A DNA stretch of 64,000 bases from Bradyrhizobium embrapense (GTDB lineage: Bacteria; Pseudomonadota; Alphaproteobacteria; Rhizobiales; Xanthobacteraceae). The stretch spans positions 930,411 to 994,410 of the forward strand of contig NZ_LFIP02000002.1 in NCBI RefSeq assembly GCF_001189235.2, given 5' to 3'. Under the pieces are notes generated by a model. The model had not been told where the DNA came from. It saw only the letters and a program-made list of their open reading frames with translations, and did not search any database. Below, in pieces: positions 11,545 through 19,586 of this stretch (positions within the stretch are counted from its first letter, which is position 1; the number at the start of each line of letters is the position of its first letter). A program made the translations under genes and the position numbers.

Positions 11545-11705
11545 GAGCCCTTTAAATAGTCGCCGCACCCTGCGGCGTCAAAGCGAAAGGGCATGGATTC
11601 ACACGGCAATGCCCGCCGATTTGACAGGCCGGAACGGGCTTTTAATCTAAAGTTCCCTGAAGCGGCCGTTTGCTTGCCGAAAATGACCCGGTCCGGAGCT
11701 CCCGC

Positions 11706-12407
11706 ATGGACAACACGATGCCGATCCTGCTCGTCCCGGGCGTCATCTGCTCACCGCGGATCTTTGCCCCGGTCATCCCGGCGCTGTGGCGGTTTGGGCC
11801 GGTCACGGTCGCCAACCATGTCAGGGACGACAATATGGGGGCGATCGCCCGCCGGATCCTCGCCGAGGCGCCGCCGCGTTTTGCGCTCGCCGGGCACTCG
11901 ATGGGCGGCTACATCGCCTTCGAGATCATGCGGCAGGCGCCCGAGAGGGTCGCGAAACTGGCGCTGATGAGCACCCAGGCGAGGCCTGATACGCCGGAAG
12001 CAACCGCACGCCGCCGCGGCATGATCGAGCGTGCCAAAACCGGCGAGTATCGGAGCGTGGTCGACGAGCTGTTTCCGGGCTTCGTGCATCCGTCGCGGCA
12101 GGGCGATGCAGGCCTGCGTCAGGTCGTCTATGACATGAGCCAGGACGTCGGCGCCGAGGCCTTCATCCGCCAGCAGAACGCTGTGCTCAGCCGGCCGGAT
12201 TCGCGGCCGAGCATGGCCTGGATCAAATGCCCGACCCTGGTGCTGACGTCGGATACCGACAACACCGTGCCGAACGCGTTGTCGGACGAGATGGCCAATG
12301 GCGTTCCCGGAGCCAAGCTCGTGGTGATCCCCGATTGCGGTCACCTGCCGCAACTGGAGCAGCCGCGGGCCTGCGCCGACGCGCTGGTTGAGTGGTTGAG
12401 GAACTAG
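11706..12407 (+). CDS. Alpha/beta hydrolase
   Basis: The 233-residue single-domain alpha/beta hydrolase has the nucleophile elbow AGHSMGGY (S65), the acid in LTSDTDNTVPN and the His in DCGHLPQLEQP, completing a Ser-Asp-His triad. The oxyanion motif LLVPGVICSP takes the place of the usual HGxP. The family covers esterases, lactonases and C-C hydrolases, so the substrate is unknown. The ATG at 11706 has a GGAG site. It is transcribed away from carA and just ahead of the YqeY gene. Confidence 0.87.
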   Translation: MDNTMPILLVPGVICSPRIFAPVIPALWRFGPVTVANHVRDDNMGAIARRILAEAPPRFALAGHSMGGYIAFEIMRQAPERVAKLALMSTQARPDTPEATARRRGMIERAKTGEYRSVVDELFPGFVHPSRQGDAGLRQVVYDMSQDVGAEAFIRQQNAVLSRPDSRPSMAWIKCPTLVLTSDTDNTVPNALSDEMANGVPGAKLVVIPDCGHLPQLEQPRACADALVEWLRN

Positions 12408-12465
12408 GTTGTCCCGCCGCCGCAAACTGCCTACATGAGAGGATTGCCAGTTTAAGGACACCAGG

Positions 12466-12921
12466 ATGCTGCGCGACGATATCAATACCGCGGTCAAGGA
12501 AGCGATGAAGGCGAAGGACGAGCGAAAGCTCTCCACGCTGCGCATGGTCAATTCGACCATCAAGAACGCCGACATCGACGCGCGCGGGCAGGGCAAGCCG
12601 CCACTCTCCGATGCCGATCTGCTCGGCCTACTGCAGAAGATGATCAAGCAGCGCCAGGAATCGGTCGAGCTCTACGACAAGGGTGGCCGCGCCGAGCTCG
12701 CCGCCCAGGAGCGCGAGGAGATCGCCGTGATCTCCGCCTATCTGCCGAAGCAGATGTCCGACGACGACGTGAAGGCCGCGATCGCGGCCGTCATCGCCGA
12801 GATGGGTGCGGCCGGCATCAAGGACATGGGCAAGGTGATCGGTGCTTTGAAGGCGAAATACGCCGGCCAGATGGATTTCGGCAAGGCCAGCGGCCTGGTG
12901 AAGGCGGCGCTGTCGTCCTGA
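12466..12921 (+). CDS. GatB/YqeY domain-containing protein
   Basis: The 151-residue all-helical YqeY-like protein begins MLRDDINTAVKEAMKAKDERKLSTLRMV, closely matching the family N-terminus, and ends in the GMGKVIGALK-type segment seen here as KDMGKVIGALKAKYAGQMDFGKASGLVKAAL. The domain is shared with the tRNA-binding tail of GatB amidotransferase. In many bacteria a free copy sits near dnaG and rpoD, and here it is 20 kb away. The biochemical role is uncertain. An AAGGACACCAGG stretch precedes the ATG. Confidence 0.92.
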   Translation: MLRDDINTAVKEAMKAKDERKLSTLRMVNSTIKNADIDARGQGKPPLSDADLLGLLQKMIKQRQESVELYDKGGRAELAAQEREEIAVISAYLPKQMSDDDVKAAIAAVIAEMGAAGIKDMGKVIGALKAKYAGQMDFGKASGLVKAALSS

Positions 12922-12924
12922 TTT

Positions 12925-13012
12925 CGTAGCCCGGATGAAGCGAAGCGCAATCCCGGTCAATCTATCCGTTCGGTGAGAACCCCGGATTACGCTTCGCTGC
13001 ATCCGGGCTACG
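12925..13012. repeat. Intergenic palindrome with GTAGCCCGGATG ends
   Basis: The ends CGTAGCCCGGATG and CATCCGGGCTACG are perfect inverted copies, and inner arms around GAAGCG/CGCTTC also pair. This is one of the common dispersed palindromes of Bradyrhizobium, placed directly after the YqeY stop codon. Confidence 0.7.
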
Positions 13013-13052
13013 CATGACCTGCCCTGTGCGGGCCGGATGGCGGAGGCCTCCG

Positions 13053-13520
13053 ATGTTTCGTGTCGCGGCGGACAGTCTGGAATCCTACCTCGCCTTCGAT
13101 CCCGGCCGGACCGCGGATCTCGAACAAGTCCATGCGGTGATGCGAAAGGCCGCGCCTTCGCTCAAACGGCATTTTCATGCCGGCACGCCGGCCGGCGAAG
13201 CCGGCATGCGCATGAACATGATCGGCTACGGTCGGTTTTGCTACGCGATCAAGTCCGGCAAGACGGCGGTCTGGCCGGTGATCGGGGTCGCGCTGCAGAA
13301 GAACTACATCAGCATCTATGTCGCGGTCACCCGTAACGGGAAGCCGCTGGTGTCCTGCTACGCCGGCCGGCTCGGCGAATTGCGGGCCGGCAGCAACAAT
13401 TTCAGCTTCGAGGCGTTTGCTGATCTGAAGGCGGCTGCCGTTGCGGCGCTGTTCGCCGAGGCCGCCGAGATCTTCAAGGCGGACAAGGAGAACCCGGTCC
13501 GCTACATGCAGGGAAGCTGA
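13053..13520 (+). CDS. DUF1801 domain-containing protein
   Basis: The 155-residue protein starting MFRVAADSLESYL resembles the DUF1801/YdhG family, with VHAVMRKAAPSLKRHF near the N-terminus and the YAIKSGKTAVWPVIGVALQKNYISIYV core. Members are small globular proteins, some named iron chaperones on limited evidence. An in-frame ATG at 13014 inside the flanking palindrome region is less likely to be the start. No operon partner is evident, although the Rieske-FAD gene follows after 79 bases. Confidence 0.75.
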   Translation: MFRVAADSLESYLAFDPGRTADLEQVHAVMRKAAPSLKRHFHAGTPAGEAGMRMNMIGYGRFCYAIKSGKTAVWPVIGVALQKNYISIYVAVTRNGKPLVSCYAGRLGELRAGSNNFSFEAFADLKAAAVAALFAEAAEIFKADKENPVRYMQGS

Positions 13521-13599
13521 GATCGGCTGCCGAAAACGGGCCTGGCCTCGCGAAAGCGTCGCCTTCGGGGCGAAGTTCTGGATAAACTGGAGACAGGCC

Positions 13600-15126
13600 A
13601 TGGCCGATCAGCAAGCTCCTTCCGATCCGGATCTGACACAAGGCGTGTCACTTTCCGACTTCGTGGGCGCGATGTTGCTCGGCCATGTCGGCGACGAGGC
13701 CGTGCTGCTGGTGCGCTCGGGAGCGGACATCTTCGCCATCGATGCGCATTGCAGCCATTATCACGGCCCGCTCGCCGACGGCCTGGTGGACGGCGAGACC
13801 GTCCATTGCCCCTGGCATCACGCCTGCTTTGATATTCGCACCGGTGAAGCGACCGAAGCGCCCGCTTTCAACGCGCTCGCCGTCTGGAAGGTCGAGCGCG
13901 ACGGCGACCGCATCGTCGTGCGCGAGAAGCGCGAGCAGCCGAAATCTCGGATCAAGGGCCCGGTCGATGCGCCCGGCAGGATCGTGATCGTCGGCGGCGG
14001 CGCGGCGGGGTTTGCCGCCGCCGAGATGCTGCGACGGCAGGATTATCGCGGCAGCATCGTCATGCTGAGCGGCGAGACCGCGCCGCCGGTGGATCGGCCA
14101 AACCTGTCGAAGGATTTCCTCGCCGGCAGCGCGCCTGAAGACTGGCTCCCGCTCAAGCCGGACAATTTCTATGTTGATGCGGCGATCGATCTCAGACTGG
14201 GGAGCGAGGTCAAGTCGATCGACACCGGAGGCCGCAATGTCGTGCTCGCCGGCGGCGAAGCACTTCCCTATGACCGGCTGTTGCTGGCGACCGGTGCGGA
14301 GCCGGTACGGTTGCCGATCCCGGGCGCGGACCAGCCCCACGTTCACGTGTTGCGCACGCTGGACGACTGCCGGGCGATCATTGCCTCGGCCGCTGGAGCG
14401 CGCCGCGCGGTCGTGATCGGTGCGAGCTTCATCGGGCTCGAGGTTGCGGCCTCGTTGCGCGCGAGGGAGATCGAGGTTCACGTGGTCGGACTGGAGCAGC
14501 GGCCGCTGGAGCGCGTGCTCGGACCTGAGATGGGCGATTTCGTCCGCGCGCTGCACGAAGAGCATGGTGTCGTCTTCCACCTCGGCGACACGGTGACCGC
14601 GATCAAGGGCAAGCGCGCGCACCTGAAGAGCGGGCCCGTGCTCGATGCCGATCTTGTCGTGGTCGGCGTCGGCGTGAAGCCGCGGCTGGCGCTAGCGGAA
14701 GCCGCCGGGCTCGCCATCGATCGCGGCGTTACAGTGGACGCATATCTGGAGACCAGTGTCTCCGGCATCTACGCGGCAGGCGACATCGCCCGCTGGCCCG
14801 ATCCGCACAGCGGCGAGAACATCCGGGTCGAGCACTGGGTGGTGGCCGAGCGCCAGGGCCAGACCGCGGCGCGGAATATGCTCGGGCAGCGCGAGGTCTT
14901 CAACGCGGTGCCGTTCTTCTGGAGCCAGCACTACGACGTGCCGATCAACTATGTCGGCCACGCCGAACGGTGGGACGAGATCGCGGTGGAGGGCAGCCTT
15001 GCGGGTAAGGATTGCGTGCTTCGCTACAAGCGCGGCGGCCGCGTACTGGCGGTCGCGTCGATCTATCGCGACCTCGACAGCCTCCAGGCGGAGGTCGCAA
15101 TGCAGCAGCAGCGGGCGACAGCCTGA
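13600..15126 (+). CDS. Rieske [2Fe-2S]-FAD/NAD(P)H oxidoreductase (AIF-like fusion)
   Basis: The 508-residue fusion has an N-terminal Rieske domain (about 10-110) carrying all four ligands, C51-x-H53 and C70-x-x-H73 (CPWHH), then a pyridine-nucleotide-disulphide oxidoreductase with FAD motif VIVGGGAAG at 130-138, an NAD(P) site VVIGASFIGLEVA and the C-terminal GVYAAGD-type motif (seen as GIYAAGDIARWP). The architecture matches AIFM3-like or ferredoxin reductase-like proteins that move electrons from NAD(P)H. The partner acceptor is unknown. It is followed 57 bases later by an acyl-CoA synthetase. Confidence 0.9.
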   Translation: MADQQAPSDPDLTQGVSLSDFVGAMLLGHVGDEAVLLVRSGADIFAIDAHCSHYHGPLADGLVDGETVHCPWHHACFDIRTGEATEAPAFNALAVWKVERDGDRIVVREKREQPKSRIKGPVDAPGRIVIVGGGAAGFAAAEMLRRQDYRGSIVMLSGETAPPVDRPNLSKDFLAGSAPEDWLPLKPDNFYVDAAIDLRLGSEVKSIDTGGRNVVLAGGEALPYDRLLLATGAEPVRLPIPGADQPHVHVLRTLDDCRAIIASAAGARRAVVIGASFIGLEVAASLRAREIEVHVVGLEQRPLERVLGPEMGDFVRALHEEHGVVFHLGDTVTAIKGKRAHLKSGPVLDADLVVVGVGVKPRLALAEAAGLAIDRGVTVDAYLETSVSGIYAAGDIARWPDPHSGENIRVEHWVVAERQGQTAARNMLGQREVFNAVPFFWSQHYDVPINYVGHAERWDEIAVEGSLAGKDCVLRYKRGGRVLAVASIYRDLDSLQAEVAMQQQRATA

Positions 15127-15183
15127 CCGCTTTCCCCTCATGCAGGGGTTTGTGGTCTGGCTGCAATGCTCTAATCTGCAGCT

Positions 15184-16794
15184 ATGCTTCAGGAAGCCAG
15201 AACCTACGACGAGCTCTATCGCAACTTCCGCTGGGACATTCCCGCGCGGTTCAACGTGGCGACCGCCTGCTGCGACCGCCATGCCGATGGCACCGGCCGG
15301 CTCGCGCTCCTCTATGTCGATGAGGACGGCGGCACCACGCGCACCTCGTTCGACGCGGTTGCGGACGCCTCGCGCCGCTTTGCCAATGTCTTGACCGCCG
15401 ATGGCCTGGTGCGCGGCGACCGCGTCGCGGTCTTCCTGTCGCAATCGCTCGAACTGCCGGTCGCGCACCTCGCGGCATTCCGCGCGGGCATGATCTCGAT
15501 CCCGCTGTTCGCGCTGTTCGGCGAGGATGCGCTCGAATTCCGCCTGTCGAACTCGGCGGCCAAAGCCGTCGTCACCGATGCGGCCGGCTGGGAGAAGATC
15601 GCAAAAATCCGCGACCGCCTGCCCGAGCTGAAGAACGTCTACCTCGTCGGCGACAAGACGCCGGCGGCGACAAAGCCGTTCTGGAGCGCAATCAAGTCGG
15701 CGTCGCCGGAATTCGCCACCGTCGACACCTCGGCCGACGATCCTGCGCTGATCATCTACACCTCGGGCACCACCGGCAATCCGAAGGGCGCATTGCATGC
15801 GCATCGCGTCGTGCTCGGCCACCTGCCCAATGTCGAGATGTGCCACAACTTCCTGCCCAGGCCCGGTGATCTGATGTGGACGCCGGCCGACTGGGCCTGG
15901 ATCGGCGGCCTGATCAATGGCCTGCTCGCGTTCTGGTACCACGGCATCCCGATGGTCGGCCATCGCGCCCGCAAGTTCGAGCCGCAGGCGGCGATGCAGA
16001 TGATGGCCGAGCTCGGCATCCGCAACGTGTTCCTGCCGCCGACCGCGCTGAAGCTGATGCGGCAGGCCGATGTGAAGAATTCCGGCGTCAGGCTGCGCAG
16101 CATCTTCACCGGCGGCGAGTCGCTTGGCGGCGAATTGCTCGGCTGGGTGCGCGATACTTTCGGGATCGACGCCCATGAGGTGTTCGGGCAGACCGAGTGC
16201 AATCTCGTGATCGGCAGCAATTCCAACCTGTTTCCGATTCGGCCGGGCTCGATGGGCCGCGCCACGCCGGGCTTCGACGTCCGCATCGTCAACGACAAGG
16301 GCGAGGAATTGCCGCGCGGCGAGCGCGGCATCGTCGGCGTGCGCCAGCCGTGCCCCTGCACCATGCTCGAGTACTGGCGCAACCCGGAGGCGACCGCCAA
16401 GAAATATGCCGGCGAATTCCTGCTGACCGGCGATCTCGGCGTGCAGGATGAGGACGGCTATTTCTGGTACGTCAGCCGCGAGGATGACGTCATCACCACG
16501 GCCGGCTATCGCGTCGGCCCGTCCGAGATCGAGCACACGCTGATGAAACATCCGGCGGTCGCGATGTCGGCGGTGGTCGGCATCCCCGATCCGATCCGCA
16601 CCGAATCGATCAAGGCCTGGATCGTGCTGCGTCCGGGCTTCGCGCCGAACGATGCGCTGGCCCGCGAGATCCAGGAGTTCGTCAAGATCCAGCTCGCCGC
16701 CCACGAATATCCGCGCTTCGTGCAGTTTGCCGACAGCCTGCCGATGACCGCGACGGGCAAGGTGCTGCGGCGCGAGCTAAGGGCGCTGGGCTAG
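15184..16794 (+). CDS. AMP-forming acyl-CoA synthetase
   Basis: The 536-residue ANL-superfamily ligase has the P-loop YTSGTTGNPKG at about 192-202, the adenylate motif GQTECN, the GDLG hinge region (LLTGDLGVQDEDGYFWYVSREDD) and a C-terminal catalytic Lys in MTATGKVLRREL. These enzymes activate short or medium chain carboxylates to acyl-CoA via an acyl-adenylate. The length and motifs fit the acetyl/medium-chain class, but chain length cannot be read. It sits directly after the Rieske-FAD gene on the same strand. Confidence 0.92.
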   Translation: MLQEARTYDELYRNFRWDIPARFNVATACCDRHADGTGRLALLYVDEDGGTTRTSFDAVADASRRFANVLTADGLVRGDRVAVFLSQSLELPVAHLAAFRAGMISIPLFALFGEDALEFRLSNSAAKAVVTDAAGWEKIAKIRDRLPELKNVYLVGDKTPAATKPFWSAIKSASPEFATVDTSADDPALIIYTSGTTGNPKGALHAHRVVLGHLPNVEMCHNFLPRPGDLMWTPADWAWIGGLINGLLAFWYHGIPMVGHRARKFEPQAAMQMMAELGIRNVFLPPTALKLMRQADVKNSGVRLRSIFTGGESLGGELLGWVRDTFGIDAHEVFGQTECNLVIGSNSNLFPIRPGSMGRATPGFDVRIVNDKGEELPRGERGIVGVRQPCPCTMLEYWRNPEATAKKYAGEFLLTGDLGVQDEDGYFWYVSREDDVITTAGYRVGPSEIEHTLMKHPAVAMSAVVGIPDPIRTESIKAWIVLRPGFAPNDALAREIQEFVKIQLAAHEYPRFVQFADSLPMTATGKVLRRELRALG

Positions 16795-16808
16795 GGCTAC
16801 GCCGCCGG

Positions 16809-16822
16809 TATTGATCCGCATC
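16809..16822. promoter_or_regulatory. FixK/FNR-type box
   Basis: TTGATCCGCATCAA matches the FixK2/FNR palindrome TTGA-N6-TCAA with symmetric TTGAT/ATCAA halves. It is 58 bases upstream of the ATG at 16881 and one base before the alternative ATG at 16824, which favours the later start. Confidence 0.65.
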
Positions 16823-16880
16823 AATGCGGCTCGCGCAATCGCTTGCATCGATGCGCGTTCAATCATTCGCGGCAGGGCTG

Positions 16881-17684
16881 ATGTCGGTCTCTGGCAAGTT
16901 CGATCCAGTGGTGCGCAGGATCCGCGTGGCTGACATCGCGGAGGCGCTGGGGCAGGGGCTGCGCGATTTCCAGGCGGTGCCGCTCTATGGATTGATGTTC
17001 GGCGCGATCTACATGCTCGGCGGCAACGCCATCCTGCTTTGCCTGACCGCGCTCGGCATGGTCTATCTGGCCTATCCGCTCGCGGCGGGGTTTGCCTTGA
17101 TCGGCCCGTTCGTTGCGATCGGTCTCTACGAGATCAGCAGGCGCCGCGAAGCGGGCGAACCGATCTCGCTCGGCGCGATCTGGTCGAAGCTGCGCTCGCG
17201 GGGCGAAATCGGCTGGATGGCGTTCGTCACGTTGTTCGTGTTCGTGATCTGGATGTACCAGGTGCGGCTGCTGCTCGCGCTCCTGCTCGGGCTCAACGTG
17301 TCCTTTTCCAGCCTTCGTGAGTTCATCACGGTGGTGCTGACCACCGATGAGGGCCTGCTGTTCCTCGCCATCGGCAATGCCGACGGGGCGGCGTTGTCTC
17401 TGATCCTGTTCTCGCTGACGGTGATATCGTTCCCGCTGCTGCTGGATCGCGAGGTCGATTTCGTCACCGCGATGATAACGAGCGTGCGTGCAGTCGTCAC
17501 GAGCCCGCTGCCCATGATCGGGTGGGCGGCGGTGATCGTCGTGCTGCTAATCGTTTCGGCGATCCCGTACTTCCTGGGGTTGCTCGTGACGATTCCGGTG
17601 CTCGGCCACACTACCTGGCATCTCTACCGCCGCGTCGTGGTCCCGGTTGGCTCTTTTGCCGACCCGATCCTGCGCCGGGAGTAA
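16881..17684 (+). CDS. DUF2189 family integral membrane protein
   Basis: The protein is 267 residues long from MSVSGKFD. After a short cytoplasmic N-terminus with RRIRVADIAEALGQGLRDF there are about six hydrophobic segments, including LYGLMFGAIYMLGGNAILL and the paired C-terminal spans ending in IPVLGHTTWHLYRR, which is the DUF2189 signature. The function is unknown. A FixK/FNR box upstream suggests low-oxygen induction. The start at 16881 has an AGGG site. An ATG at 16824 would overlap the region right after the box. It ends one base before a convergent SRPBCC gene. Confidence 0.83.
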   Translation: MSVSGKFDPVVRRIRVADIAEALGQGLRDFQAVPLYGLMFGAIYMLGGNAILLCLTALGMVYLAYPLAAGFALIGPFVAIGLYEISRRREAGEPISLGAIWSKLRSRGEIGWMAFVTLFVFVIWMYQVRLLLALLLGLNVSFSSLREFITVVLTTDEGLLFLAIGNADGAALSLILFSLTVISFPLLLDREVDFVTAMITSVRAVVTSPLPMIGWAAVIVVLLIVSAIPYFLGLLVTIPVLGHTTWHLYRRVVVPVGSFADPILRRE

Positions 17685-17685
17685 G

Positions 17686-18201
17686 TCACGTCGGCATCGG
17701 AATTCCCAATTCCTTCAGCGCTGCCATCATGCGCACCGGCGGCTGCATCGGGATCACCATGGCCCTGCCGGTCTCCATGAGGCTCTTCAGGCTGGAGAGG
17801 ATCGCCGGCCAGCCGGTGCGGCCGCCGGACAGGATGTCGTCGCTGATCGGGCGGTCATGCGATTGCAGCAAAGTCAGCTTTACGCCGTCGCCGGCTTGTT
17901 CGATCTCCCAGGTGACGAGCGTCGGCCCGAGCTTCTCGACGAGCTGCGGCCAGTTGACGTTGAAGGTAACCGTCAGCCGCCTCAGGGGATCGCACTCGAT
18001 CACCTCGCCGGAGATATGCATCGCGCCGTCGGGCGTGCGCACGATGTAGGCGCCACCGACCCGAAGATCGACCTCGACCGCGTTGCCGGAAAAATACTGC
18101 CGGCTGAGTTCGGCGGTCGTCAGTGCCTGCCACACCTTCTCCGGGGTCGCGGCGATGTAGATCGCATAGACGATGGCCGGCTTGAATTTATCGACGTTCA
18201 T
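17686..18201 (-). CDS. SRPBCC (AHSA1-type) domain protein, third of a tandem set
   Basis: The 171-residue START/AHSA1-like protein has the family opening YAIYIAATPEKVWQALTTAELSRQYF and a late TGWPAILSSLKSLMETG helix that lines a hydrophobic cavity. It is a paralogue of the two genes upstream. It begins 33 bases beyond the stop of the second copy, so it is probably the last gene of the ArsR-led operon. The ligand is unknown. Confidence 0.85.
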   Translation of the reverse strand: MNVDKFKPAIVYAIYIAATPEKVWQALTTAELSRQYFSGNAVEVDLRVGGAYIVRTPDGAMHISGEVIECDPLRRLTVTFNVNWPQLVEKLGPTLVTWEIEQAGDGVKLTLLQSHDRPISDDILSGGRTGWPAILSSLKSLMETGRAMVIPMQPPVRMMAALKELGIPMPT

Positions 18202-18233
18202 GTCCGCACGTATCCTTCGATAGATTTTCATTG

Positions 18234-18701
18234 TCATTCGAAGCCTTCGATCCCGAGCGCGACAGGCGGGATCGCGACCGCCTTGCCGGTCTCGAGCAGG
18301 CTCTTGAGGCTGGACAGGATCGCGGGCCAGCCCTTGGAGATGCCGTCGAGCAGCTTGCTGCCGACGCCGAAGCCCTCATGGGTCGCGGTCAGCTTCACGA
18401 TCCGGCCGAACGGCTCAAGCGTGAATACGACTTTCGTTGCCGACTCCTTGCGCATTCCAGGATCGGCTTCGTGCTTGAACGTGTAGGCGAGGCGGCGCGG
18501 GCGGTCGATCTCGAGTATCTCGCCGGTGTCGGTGACCTTGCCGTTCGTCACCAGCGCGAGCGGCGCACCGATCTTCCAGTTCGACCTCACCTCGGTATCG
18601 AACCAGTACTGCTGCGTGAATGCGCTGGATGTCAGTGCATCCCACAGCTTCTCTGGCGTAGTCTCGATGTAGGTGACATAGGCGAATTCGGGCTTAGGCA
18701 T
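18234..18701 (-). CDS. SRPBCC (AHSA1-type) domain protein, second of a tandem set
   Basis: The 155-residue paralogue has YVTYIETTPEKLWDALTSSAFTQQYW at the start and the closing helix KGWPAILSSLKSLLETGKAV. Its start overlaps the stop of the previous SRPBCC gene by 8 bases, indicating translational coupling. The hydrophobic pocket fold is shared with the Aha1 C-terminal domain and with polyketide cyclases. No ligand can be predicted. Confidence 0.87.
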   Translation of the reverse strand: MPKPEFAYVTYIETTPEKLWDALTSSAFTQQYWFDTEVRSNWKIGAPLALVTNGKVTDTGEILEIDRPRRLAYTFKHEADPGMRKESATKVVFTLEPFGRIVKLTATHEGFGVGSKLLDGISKGWPAILSSLKSLLETGKAVAIPPVALGIEGFE

Positions 18702-19161
18702 GGTAGGCCTCCCTCGCGCCGCTCGTGAGCAGGTCGGCCGGCAATTCGCGTCCGGTCTCCAGGAAGCTCTTCAGGCTTGCAATCACCATCGGCCACCCGC
18801 CGGAGATGTCGCGCAGCGTTTTCGGACCGAGGTTGTCGTGCGTCACGGTCAGCTTGACGACCCCGCCGTGCGGTTCGATGTCGAAGGTCACGCGCGAGAC
18901 CTGTTCGCGCGCATGACCTTCCTTCACCACGTCCCAGCTGTAGGCGAGTTTGCTCGGTGGATCGGCGATCAGCACTTCGCCCTGCACGGCGCGGCTGCTG
19001 TCCTTGGACAGGTGGTAGGGCGAGCCGACCTTCCAGTCCGAGCTGATCCGATAGCCGAACCAGAACCGCTCGGTGAAGTCGCTCGATGTCAGCGCGTGCC
19101 ACAGCTTGTCGGCCGTGGTCTCGATATAGGTGACGTAGACATAGTCCGGCTTACTCATCAC
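18694..19161 (-). CDS. SRPBCC (AHSA1-type) domain protein, first of a tandem set
   Basis: The 155-residue protein begins YVYVTYIETTADKLWHALTSSDFTERFWFG and ends with the GGWPMVIASLKSFLETGREL helix. It overlaps the end of the upstream ArsR gene by 11 bases and the start of the next SRPBCC gene by 8, so the three are almost certainly one transcript. ArsR-SRPBCC pairs are common in alphaproteobacteria, and a triple is less usual. Confidence 0.88.
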   Translation of the reverse strand: MMSKPDYVYVTYIETTADKLWHALTSSDFTERFWFGYRISSDWKVGSPYHLSKDSSRAVQGEVLIADPPSKLAYSWDVVKEGHAREQVSRVTFDIEPHGGVVKLTVTHDNLGPKTLRDISGGWPMVIASLKSFLETGRELPADLLTSGAREAYHA

Positions 19162-19465
19162 GCTTCTCCAATTGTCTTTTCAATTCGCTGAGCGCGGCGA
19201 GCTTGCCGCGCTCGAACTTCCTGATCCAGCGCTCGCCGATCTGATGGATCGGAACCGGGTTGAGGTAATGCAGTTTCTCGCGACCATGCTTGATCGTGGT
19301 GACGAGGTTGGCCTCCTCGAGAATCCCAAGGTGCTTGGTGACGGCCTGACGCGTCATGTCGAGACCGTCGCAGAGCTCACCGAGCGTCTGCCCGTTTTGA
19401 TCGTGAAGCCGGTCAAGCAGCATCCGCCGTGAGGCATCCGCGAGGGCTTTGAAGACTTCATCCAT
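19151..19465 (-). CDS. ArsR-family transcriptional regulator
   Basis: The 104-residue winged-helix protein starts MDEVFKALADASRRMLLDRL. The recognition helix MTRQAVTKHLGILEEANLV and the wing KHGREKLHYLNP are clear. It lacks the metal-binding Cys pair of classical ArsR/SmtB, fitting the metal-independent subgroup found next to SRPBCC genes. It leads the three-gene SRPBCC operon, and a perfect palindrome 15 bases upstream of its start is the likely autoregulatory operator. Confidence 0.9.
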   Translation of the reverse strand: MDEVFKALADASRRMLLDRLHDQNGQTLGELCDGLDMTRQAVTKHLGILEEANLVTTIKHGREKLHYLNPVPIHQIGERWIRKFERGKLAALSELKRQLEKRDE

Positions 19466-19479
19466 GGGTCGGACAATAG

Positions 19480-19495
19480 GCAACCAAATGGTTGC
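19480..19495. promoter_or_regulatory. ArsR operator palindrome
   Basis: GCAACCA-AA-TGGTTGC is a perfect 7-bp inverted repeat 15 bases before the arsR-type start codon. CAACCA/TGGTTG operators are what I would expect for ArsR regulators linked to SRPBCC genes. It lies between this operon and the divergent exported-protein gene. Confidence 0.65.
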
Positions 19496-19586
19496 ATGTC
19501 AAGAGCGTGTGTTTGGGCGCCAGTATCGCCGTGCTAGCGTTCCGCGCAGCCAACGCAGATTGGCCTGGGAATTCGGGGTGGTGCGC

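Noticed and set aside
14692..16704. 670-residue minus-strand frame
   Set aside because: It is antisense to the Rieske-FAD and acyl-CoA synthetase genes, both of which have full domain motifs.
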